From assembly GCA_022495005.1 (NCBI GenBank), contig JAGYXB010000196.1, positions 1,364,001-1,428,000 of the forward strand: a DNA stretch of 64,000 nt, given 5' to 3'. The position numbers and the translations under genes were made by a program. This stretch comes from Rhyacophila brunnea (taxonomy: Eukaryota > Arthropoda > Insecta > Trichoptera > Rhyacophilidae). This document shows, piece by piece, positions 12,201 to 24,200 of the stretch. Under the pieces are notes generated by a model. That model searched no databases, was not told where the DNA came from, and saw nothing but the letters and a program-made list of their open reading frames with translations. The stretch's first letter is position 1; every line of letters starts with the position of its first letter.

Positions 12201-15200
12201 TCAGAGTGGCATTTAGATCAGAAATTAGTGTATTATCGAAGAGATTTAATACTAATTTTAATAGGGATAGAGTGCTGTAACCTATTGTAACTTTAGCCAA
12301 CATACCTACACAAATAATCAAAAAATAGAGACATTATGGATGAGGAATAACCATCAGCTAAGCGTTACCGTTTGCTGTGGTGCTTGGCAAAGTCAGGAGA
12401 CATAATATGACAATGTTGACAGGTGGTACTGCCACCAGGTAATATTTACTAGTTATTTATACAGTATAACCTCGTTTTTACGTGCCCGGATATCACGTTT
12501 TCCCAGCAATTTTTCAGTCCCGATGTATTTCAGTACATTTAATACCCGCATTTACGTTTTTCTTTCCCGCGATTTACGTCGGAAATATTCAAAATATGCG
12601 AGTTACGCGCGCTTGACAATGATTGGGTCATGACATTCGAACGGGGTAAGGTGTTTGGAGGGAAAACTCCGTGTCTTTAGAATGGCGCACGGTGATTGGT
12701 CTTTACATAACAAAAAAACAAAAATGCAACAAACTGATATACATGATTTTTTTAATAAAAAATAAAAAAAAAATTCAATAAAATTTTAATTGACTGTTGT
12801 TTTTTAATAAAATGTTATTTTTTTAGAAACATAAAATTTAAATGTTCTTTTTTTCAATACCCCCCTTTTACATTTTCCCTCCAATTAGGTTTTTTTTCTT
12901 CAGTCCCTTAAAAAACGTAAAATAGGGGTTATACTGTATTATTATTATAAAATTATTAATAACTAACAGATCTTTATTATAAAAACAATTAGGTTTTACT
13001 ACTACTCTTACTAGGTTTTAAATTATATATATACAGTATAACCCCTATTTTACGTTTTTTAAAGGACTGAAAAAAAAAAACCTAATTGGAGGGAAAATGT
13101 AAAAGGGGGGTATTGAAAAAAAGAACATTTAAATTTTATGTTTCTAAAAAAATAACGTTTTATTAAAAAACAACATTCAATTTAAAAAATTTTTTTTTAT
13201 TGTTTTTCATGTATATTAGTTTGTTGCATTTTTGTTTTTTTGTTATGTAATTCTCACCTTACGCCGTCCGAATGTCACGATCCAATCATTGTCAAGCGCG
13301 CGTAACTCGCATATTTTGAATATTTCCAACGTAAATCGCGGGAAAGAAAAACGTAAATGCGGGTATTAAATGTACTGGAATACATCGGGACTGAAAAAAT
13401 TACACGCAATTGCCGGGAAAACGTGAATTCCAGGCACGTATAAACGAGGTTATACTGTATATTATTACAAGACATAAAATAATTACATCGGAGATTAGAA
13501 GTGATAAAATTAATTAATCAATTAATTATTGAGAAAGATTACAGTCCTCATGTTATTACATGTCTAAGCAAAACAATACGATTTTGATTAAGGGGGAAGG
13601 TGTTCCATGTCAGCTATTTTCTGGTATTTTCGGAGGTTAAGCCTGAATCTTACGTAAGATTTATAGAAAAACTATTTATATAATTATGAAGCTTATTCAT
13701 CGGCAAATATTTATGTTAAACATTTGATAACTGCATAAAGTATTTTTATGACGTAAAATAATATTCTTTGGAACCTTGAAATGTAATAATGGACAACGAG
13801 GCCATATTTTTGTGACATTAATGGACTGTGTTGATAACCGTTTTTTCCACTAAATATTATGTCAAACCGTTTATTATAGATAGTTTTAATGTTATCAAAC
13901 ATAATGTAGTAAAATATATTCAGTATAATTATAATATTTGCAGTTTCTGTTGGCTCTAAATCTAACGGAATCGACTGGATATTTTGTTATTAAAATATGC
14001 GATAATTATAGACATTCCAAATAATCTAAAGCTACGTATCAGAAGGGTTATCATTAATCATTGAATAAATGATGAAATATCTTGTTAAATATAAATTTAT
14101 AATACTAAATAGATACATTTTAAAAACAACCATTTCACGAAATATTTGACCAACTCGATGGGACGTCAGACCGCCTGCAAATTTGGCGTTAGATGTATGG
14201 AATCTTTAGCTGGTGCTATTTTCACTTCATATGACCAAAAAAATACGCCAATCCACGAATATTGTATAAAAATATGTTTATAAAAGTGAATGCTACAAAT
14301 TGAGCACAAAAATAGGTGATACAAACATAAATTCGGACAAATTATTCAAAAGGAAAACATATTTTGACATTTGAGGACAAAACAAAAAAAAATCTGAAGA
14401 AATTTGTATTTGCGTCAATTCTACGTTATGTCATACTAAATCATACATTACAATTTTTAACACTGTTGCAATCTATTTTGCCTAATATTGCAACATAGCA
14501 ATCAGTTTTCTGTCCCTTTCTATAACTATCTCCCTCTACATTCAAAATAATTATGATTGTAGTAGGTATGTATTTTATAAATTGTGATAGATTTTATTTT
14601 ATTTCAGTGAAATATATCAGGTCGTCCAGTATTGCCATATCTACTAAAATATTATTGGATTGATATTTTAGTAAATAATTGAAAGAAGTTTTTCACCATT
14701 TGTATCTACTATTAGTTTTACTATTTTTATTTAATAAATAATACACATGAGGTTTTACGAATTTCACATTTGTTATTAAACATACTTACATAATTTAGAA
14801 CACCCCAAACACATCGCGAAGTAAAAATATCTATATTTTTTACTTAGCCAAATTATGAATCTACCTAGGTTAGGTACCTACTGATATTTATATTACAGAA
14901 AATTTAACTTTTACTAAATTATGAATTTGCGAGATTATAATAATACAGATGATTTTAAAGAATACTTTCATCAAATAACATAATAATGGATGCCTGTACT
15001 TACATAATATTTTCCAATGTAAATTTTTTTTTAAAAACTAACTTTAATTTCGAAAGTTTAGCCTGGCAATACTATGAACGTCATTTATTTCAGCGGGAAT
15101 GCGAAATTTTCATCCTCGGTTTTTGACATAGGTACCTAACAATATTATCACAATTATTTATATCGATTGTACTTACAAAAAATGCCACGAACTCACTATC

Positions 15201-18200
15201 CGATGGCTGGAAGTTCCAAAACAAGGCGTAGGAGAAAAGATGGAAATACTAATACATTAAAAACACAAAGGCTTGAAATTATTATTTTATAATTTGACAT
15301 AATCATACATAGTTGAAAAAACCACATTTCACAGAAAATTTTGGTTCACAATATTTATTTATCTTGCAAAAGGAAGTTTTGCGTATTACTTATTAATACA
15401 CACAATTAAGTATAATGATCATTTGTACTTATATTTTTTTATATTATGTTTGTGCCACGTCTTATTCGAAATTAGTGTGTCTGTGACAAAAATTATAATC
15501 TGGTACAATAATTAATACCAGCTATACATTTTGTTTTCTGTTAACTATCTAACTATCTACTAAACTAATATTTTTGAATGTATTATAGTATTGATATATT
15601 GCCGAAGACTATGCCTGAGCATGGAAATCCTCAAAGCATACTACCTGAACCAGAATTTCATCCCACATTTGAACACGAACACGAAGAATTTATTATAGAA
15701 AATGAAATTGAAGATTCAAGTCCTAAATTCCGTGTAGAAGGCCGTAGAATTATAGACTTTTCATATTTTTTCCAACAACTTCAATTAATTAGCCACCATG
15801 ATTCTCCATTTAATTGTAATTTATCACATTTAGAAATTTTTGGGGAAAATCGGGAAAACTTTAGTAGTACATTTTTTATCCAATGTAAACTTTGTGGTAA
15901 AAAATTAAAATTATATACCACTGAAATGAACAAAAACAAAATGAATCTGTGTGACGCATTTGTATCCAGTATAATCAGTATCGGCAGTGGATTTTCAAAT
16001 CTGGAAGAAATGTGTTCTGCAATTGATGTACCATCGATTACAGCAAGAACATACAGAAAGAGTCAACAGAAGGTGTACGAGTGGTTTGAAGAAACCAAAA
16101 ATAAGAGTATGGAAAACGCTGCGAAAGAAGAGCGACAACTTGCAATCGAAAATGGTGACGTCGATTCTTCTGGTATTCCCATGATATCAGTTGTTGCAGA
16201 CGGCTGTTGGTCGAAACGTTCATACAGATGCAATTATTCCGCAGCATCTGGCGCTGCCACGATCATTGGTCAAAGAACCGGGAAGATTTTGTACATGTCA
16301 GTGAAAAATAAATATTGCGATTTGTGCGCCAAAGCTAAAAATAAAAATATCCCTGCTCAACAACATAAATGCTTTTTAAATTACACCGGTCCGTCAGCTG
16401 GAATGGAATCTACAGCAATATTAGAAGGCTTTAAAGAATCTATTAATACACATGGATTGATTTATTCAAAATTGATTGCTGATGGAGATTCCAGCACATA
16501 CAAAAAAATTCTTGATTGTCACCCATATCCGAATGTAACTGTCGAGAAAGTTGAATGTAAAACCATTTAATTAGAAATTATTGTGGCAAAATAGAGGCAT
16601 TAACCAAAGACACAAGATATCCCTTGAATGTAAGAAAAATCATTGCGTCAAGAAAAAGACGTCTGCGGAAAGCCGTCATAGGTGCAATCAAGTATAGAAA
16701 ACTACAAGATAGTACTTTCGAAGAAAAGGTTATCGCTTTGAAAAAAGATTTAATTAATGGACCGCACCATGTTTTTGGAGACCATACTTCTTGTCTACCA
16801 TATTTTTGTACAAATGAACCAAATACAGAGGACATGCTTGATGTAAATTATGTACCAGCATTAAAAGAATGCAGTCTATTTTCTCAATTAATGATATATA
16901 ATTCTCGTTTGGTGCTAAATTCAAAAAGTTTAATTTATAATTTTTCTACTAATATTTCAGAATCTTTTAATAACATGATTGCAAAATTTGTAGGCGGCAA
17001 GAGAATTAACTACTCTCAAAGACAATCGTACATGGGACGATGTGCAGCGGCGGTAATCGCATTTAATACAAATAAGTTACATTGCACAATTCAAAAACAA
17101 GTTTATAAAAATAGCCCAAAAGCCTTCATAAATCGCTTAGAATCAAGAAGGTTGAAAATAAATAAAAAAAAAATAGGAAAACCTTGGCGAAAACCAATAC
17201 ATTCTGTTCCTTTATCTAATCCAGATTATGGAGAGAGTTGCCAAAAACCTGATATGGACAAAAATCAATATCAATTGTTAAAAGAAACTTTTTTGAAAAA
17301 ACTCAAACTGACAAACTATGAGAGGAGGGATATAGAAAGACGCACTGTATTACAATCTGAATGTGCAGAATGGCTAGAAAGGCGACGAAACCTTCTTACT
17401 GCCTCTGTTTTTGGAAAGGTGTGTAAGCGGCGAGAAAATACAAAATTTGGGCCTTTGGTAAAACGTTTATTATATAGCCAATCATTAGCCAACGTGAAAG
17501 CGGTAAAATATGGTAAAGAAAATGAATCAATAGCTTTACAACAGCTTAGTGTACAAGAACGAATTAAGATTGAGAGATGTGGATTGTTTATCGATGATGT
17601 GTATGATTTTATCGGTGCAACGCCAGATGGCGTCAGCGATGATGATACAATTATTGAAATAAAATGTCCTTTCTCAGCTGCTGGAATAAGTGCAGATGAA
17701 GCTATTGTACAGAAAAAAATTAAATTTTGGAAAGTAGATAAAGACAGGAATATGGTAATAGATAAAAATCACGATTGGTACTTCCAGATTCAGGGGCAGC
17801 TTCATATTACTAAGAAAGATGTCTGTTTATTTGGAGTTTGGACGGGACATAATTTTCCTGTTAAAATAGAATTAATCAAAAAAGACGAGACATTTTGGAT
17901 TGAAAAAAAGATATATCACTTTTATATGAATTGTCTACTGCCAGAAATAGTAGATCCCAGAACCAGTAGATCTATGAATATTAGAGAACCAGAAAGGCTG
18001 AATTTCTAAATTTTTATTTTAAATTTTATTATGCTTAATATATTTTCAACAAGTCTATATTACATCACTATTTTATAGTTCATCAAGATATATCTAATTT
18101 ACTAATATAGTTTACTGTTACTAGACACCCACAACGAGTGTAATTTTATGAAATTCAAAATAATATGTATACTTACATCTAAATAATGATACCTAAAGAT

Positions 18201-21200
18201 CTTGCTGGCGATTCCACTGTGCCATATTTTGTATAAGCATTCGTCTCTGCAGCCGTGGAGTTTGGTCCCGTGTAAAAATTACATTTTGTTCTCAAGGTCA
18301 AAAACCAAATTGGTTGTGCCAATGGCTTATAACCATTCCTCATAAATGATTATAACTGATATCACCTCATAACTGATCAGTGCCATGCACGAGTTAACTC
18401 GCGGGATCTTTTAAACATCATAACTTCTGAATGAACTGTTTGTGTATATTTTCTTAACAATATTAATCATTTTAGTGTAAAAATATTCACGTTAAACATG
18501 TTGATTTGGTAAATTTTCACAAATATTTATCATTCTATTCTTATTTCATATTTTTTAAGGGATTCATTTTATTCCAAAAATAACTGACCTACAAGTACCC
18601 ACCTGGTAAAAATTGGATTTGGATTGGATGGAATTTCCTAGTAGATTTTAACTAAACTAAACAACATGACGCTTTCTATATATTATTTACTGTTAGTTTT
18701 GAAATTATTGTATTTGAAATAAATAATGTATCAATAATACACATAGAAATCAATAGATATATAAAATAGATATCACAATTTAAAAATCAGAAAGATCAAT
18801 GCATATTACCATTGTTTATGTTACAATATAAAACAACATTTATCATTGAACGTAGGTACCAAGAAAAATAGACTTCATTAAAATGTGTCAATATAGTATA
18901 TACCCGATATAATTATATAAATTATTATATTGTTAATTACTCTGTGGGGTCCATATATACTGCTTCAATTGTAATTTAATTTTACAGTATAATTATTTAT
19001 GTTAAGTACTTGATTTACTTATTATATGTACAAATGTAATATACTTACCTACTTATTAGGATATATCTTGGTGAATTTTAAAATAAGAGGAAATTAAATG
19101 GAGGTCATCGTGTCTAACTAGATATTTATACATTATTAAATTGTTTTTCTGTTTTTTATTAATGTAAAGACATGGCATGTATTCAAAGTAATAACAAATT
19201 AGCTGTGTACTATTTATTTAACTTATATTAAAACCCCAAGATTGATTTCGTCTTACGACATATTTTATTCTTCTAAGTTTTACTATGACATTGTAATATG
19301 AACCATGGATATAGTATAGTACTTAAAAAATCAAAACTGGTAATATATTATTTCAATATTTAATTGTCAATTTTCATTTGAAGTCAGCATTTAATTACTG
19401 GTATAACACATAATTATTAACTGTTATCTACAACTTCAGATGGACAAATTAATTGATATATCATATTATCAGTTTTCATTTCCTTTCAACAATGTATTCA
19501 TTCTAGCAGTTATTTTGAATATCTTACTAGTTTTTATGTCATGGCACCTTACAAAGGCTCCGAGCAACCGTATACTGAGCTTCGAGAACAGATGTTTACG
19601 ACGGATACTGGGTGTGCGGTAATTTTAGAAGTAACGGGAGATAAAAGAACGCACCAAATAGCCTCCCATCACGCTGAGAGTGAATACGCAACTTTGTACC
19701 TGGCCCGGCCACGTGCTGCGGGTGCCTGAAGAGAATCCCAATCTGGTTTGCCTGTTCTTCAAGCCAACCGGATTCCGGCGTTCTGGATGGCCGCTAAACA
19801 CTATCTATATAGCATATCTGGCAGAGTTACGGGCTGCTAGTATGACCTGGAACGATGCAAAAAAACTAGAGTGACAGAGGTTCTTGCAGGCGCCGCATTG
19901 TATCCATATGCTGCAGCTAAGATGCGGATATAGCCGAAGAGAAGAAGTAATATACAGCATCTAGAAAACTTAAAGCCTTTGAAATGTGTGTGTATAGATA
20001 CATGCACCTTTCATTGGTGTTGAAAAGACAATTTTTCTAATATCAAAGTGATATTGAGGCTGAAAAAGACAAGACTTGGAGAGTAAGCTCTACCAAATGA
20101 CATACCTAATATGATACAAGTAACTGATATGCATAATTATATTATATTTTATATTATGAATCAAAATAGCAACTTTTATATCATTATCGATAATAAATTT
20201 AGTGCAAAAATGTTTTTATAAAATTGTTTTATTTTTTAAACATTAGTCACTTTATATTTACCTTGTGTAATTGTACTATTAAATCTATAAAATGGGTGTA
20301 TATGCTTGATGGTCGACGTCATAAATCACGCCATGTTCGAATCGTACGCCGAAAGTCGGATTTATTTCATTATTAATTAAAAGATTTATTTCATTCCATC
20401 TTATTCATATGAAACCGTCGACAAGCAAAGATCTCGGTAGACATTTTCTCCATCTGCAAAAAACATAACATAGGAACTGTTAATAGTGTGATTTTTAATC
20501 TTTTATAGTTGGCGACTGTTTGAAGAGTGGTAATTAAAACGGATTAGTGATAATACAAAGCATCAAAAAAGATTGATTAACTAAAATAAAGTAATCAGGT
20601 AGGTAACATGTTTAATAACAACTAGAACGCCTTAGATTATATCAAACAAATATATATGAAATCACAGGTTTTATATAATTCTGGAATGAATGTAACTAAC
20701 CTCAAAAAAAGGATTGTATTACGTCGGAATTATGAAACATTGAAAGTATGTATAGACTAAGAAAACAATAAATAAACACTTGAATAATATATGCAAAACA
20801 CACAGAATACTACGATAGTAATAAATAACATAATATTGTACTTACAGATAGTGTTTCTTATTCCTGATATAAAACACAATTGTTTTAGGTACCTTGCAAT
20901 TTGCAAACATAATATTTGACAGCAGAGCAGAGAGATTTTTCTACTAGTCTATGGCCAAAAATACGGATTTATTTGGCCGGCTAAAAAAAAGATTTTAAGA
21001 TAGCAAGAACATTTTAAATATGCGACAAATAAATAAAAGTATATATAATATAGTTGTTAAAAAAATCTGTGTACATTATAAAATATATTTAATATTATAA
21101 ATACATATATTTTTTAAATTTATGTTATAATTTGTAAACGACGAAGCACGTCAGCTAATACGCATAGTAAATGTTTAAACTTCGGTAATCAAATTCGAAT

Positions 21201-24200
21201 GTGACAGAAAGAGAAAGAATAACTTTTTAATCATATTAGCATGCGTAAAAGAGATGTAACATAATATCACTTTCACTTTAAAAATCATACCTAGTATTCA
21301 ATGTCATAGTTCAACTTTAAATGAAAAAACAGAAACTCTAGGTAAGCATGTGTGCCCTTAAAAATAAAATCCTTATATAACCTAAGTAATAACCATAGAT
21401 AATAAGTATGTATCAAAACAACAAACTAGTGAATATCAAAAAGTCAAAACTAGTGAAAAATATTCATATATAAAATATCTATATTTTCCGGAATGAGGAA
21501 AAATATTTATATGCTGACAGTACTGTAATATGAGTAGGTTAAAAGCAAAACGGCTTCTCTCCACTATTTAAAAGCACAACAGTTGTAATGTTCAAAATTA
21601 ACCGAATCGCATTGTTATTTTTTATTACAACGTTTTTCTTAGGTCGTATTCTTATTTGTCCGGTACAAATCTTGCAATCGATTTTTAACTAACTTCCCGA
21701 CTAGCTAGACATTTGAAACTTTTAGAATATATCAGAACACTGTGCCAATGCATTTTTTTAATACTTCTAGCCATCATTAAGTAGAATTGAATTAATTTTT
21801 AGTTAACTCTGTTTTGTACGAAAAGTTATTTCGATACCTTTATTGGTTGCTAGGGGGTCCTAGCAACTAAATTATTAAGTAATATATACGTGCGTTACTA
21901 TGGAAATCAATATGAAGTGACATTTCATTATTCAGTATTTCTATCAAGTACAAACTTTTTTGATCGTTTAAGCTAGTCAAGTCAAGTTTATATGATTCAA
22001 CCAATGACATTATTAATGGACAACGCACTCAATACAGTAGCTAGCAAGTAAATTCAGCGTGTTAGATGTCACACAATTTCCATTATGCGATATCACGCAT
22101 CGGGAATTTATAGCAATATGACCTTTATTGTAATGGCGTTAGAACAGTGTTTCTATTGTCAATGTTCATTTGAGCAAACCCGTTCGAACCGAACCATTCG
22201 GCAGACCCGATAAAAAGCATCGGGAATTTATAGCAATATCACCTTTATTGTAATGGCGTTAGAACAGATTATGCCATTCGGCAGACCCGACAAAAAAGTG
22301 ATTGTCATTTTTATTTCCATATTAATGTCATTGGATTCAACAGAAAATTTAAAATGTTGTATATAAAAAGTTCTTTTTATCTTGTAATTATTTTAATCAA
22401 TGGTTGAATTATCTCAGTATACTCCATTAATACAATATAATAAAAAAAGTCAAAACTGTGTAATTATTTTCACTCGCAGTTTTGAATGTAGATGTGTAGA
22501 TGTAGATGATGAAGAGTAGCCCTTTTAAGTTACTCATATCGACATCTCCTACGTAAAAGGCTGTAACTGTGTTTTTGGCTATTTTGACTTGATTGCTTTT
22601 TATTAAATAATTTTAAAAAACAATGATAATCGAAAATAAAAAAAAAAACCTAAAAACTAAAAAAATTACGATTTCAGCATTAAAAATTAACGTTGTCATT
22701 AAAATTGATTAAAATCATACTACTGAAAAGTACCATTTTGCAGTTCCGGCCTTATACGTAGGAGGTGTCGATATGTCATTTGTTGCTATTTGACATTTAA
22801 AAGTGGAAATGACATGGGGTGGCATTGGAGAGGGTAGCTAGTTCACATTTTTGACACACAGAAATGTTGAACTGGTAAGACAATAATTATTTAAATTTCA
22901 CACTAATCAAACTCGAAACCCTTCATGTAAAGTGCTTGCGAGAAAATTACGGTCCATAATAAAATAGTATTTAATTTTTTGACTGTTGCCATCTATCTGA
23001 TACAATCACAATGTAATATTATGTAGTGTGAATATTCATGGTTAATATTCATAGATGGCAGTATTTGTATGAATTATTAATGACCATGTCCTTGCTTTTT
23101 TGTACAAGGTGGTTGTTAGTAATTTTGAACGATCACAAACACCCAGGCTTTGAGAAAAACACATAAATGTTTTTGTCATGACCGGGAATCGAACCCAGAA
23201 CTCTCGGGTGGAAGGCCAGCGCCTAATTCATAATTATATTATGTTCAATTTTAATAATAACTTGAAATTCATGTTAACGTATCAACTATTAGGAAATTAA
23301 AACATCTGGCACGAGAATGAGTTTTAGAACCGTGTGAAACGTCAACCATCGGCATGCTAAACGTCCCAGTTAATGCTAGCTTCGCATTGCCACACCTACC
23401 GTTTCTGAATAGGTATCTATCAAAAAATGTAAATTATACGGCAGATGACCTAAATCAAAACGTTTCAACTTATTGGGAATAGAATTTTGATTGAAAATTG
23501 GCCGGAAGAGGTAAAAAAATCTCTCGGCACGCCACGCGTCACAATTATTTTTTTAGTTTTTGGCAAATAAACATAGAAAGGTTTGCCACCCCTGTACTGT
23601 ATTATTTAATATTATAGGTATCGATTATGGCTTAGTATAGGCAGAGTTTAATTGAATTTTAAAAACTAACCAACACCATCTGTATTTTATAGCCTTAGTA
23701 GGTACTTAGTTAAAAAAAAAAAAAAAAACGTATGACTGACAGAGCTTAGTGTGCACTATTTATGTCGGATATTAACAGCCTACCTCCACCCTTCGCCACT
23801 AATTTAATATGTAGAGTGAATTTTTTTTTCTTTTACCTCATTTTCCTGTAGGGTTTTCACATTTTGTAATCTTCACTACCTAACAACATGAAGAGATCAA
23901 AAAAGTGAAATCCAGATCGTAAATGGTAAATTATAATACAGAAATTTACATGATTTCAATTTCATTTTTTTTCAAGTCACCCTCAATTTGATTGTACTAA
24001 ATATGCATGATTGTAATATCTCTAATATATTGCGTATCTAGGCAGAGTCACCGCCCTATGGCCTCGTAACGGACCATGCATTTATCAATAACTTGATCAT
24101 TAGTTAAAATCTGCATCACAGCGCATCTATTTTATACAAAAGACTGCTATAAGGTCGCTATCGGCAGCTATCGAGGGTAGTTTTTCTTTTTTTATATCGA

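Noticed and set aside
14625..15080. Inverted AGTATTGCCA/TGGCAATACT as terminal repeat of the Mutator-YqaJ element or a MITE
   Set aside because: Only about 10 bp match, both lie upstream of the transposase and no target duplication is visible.
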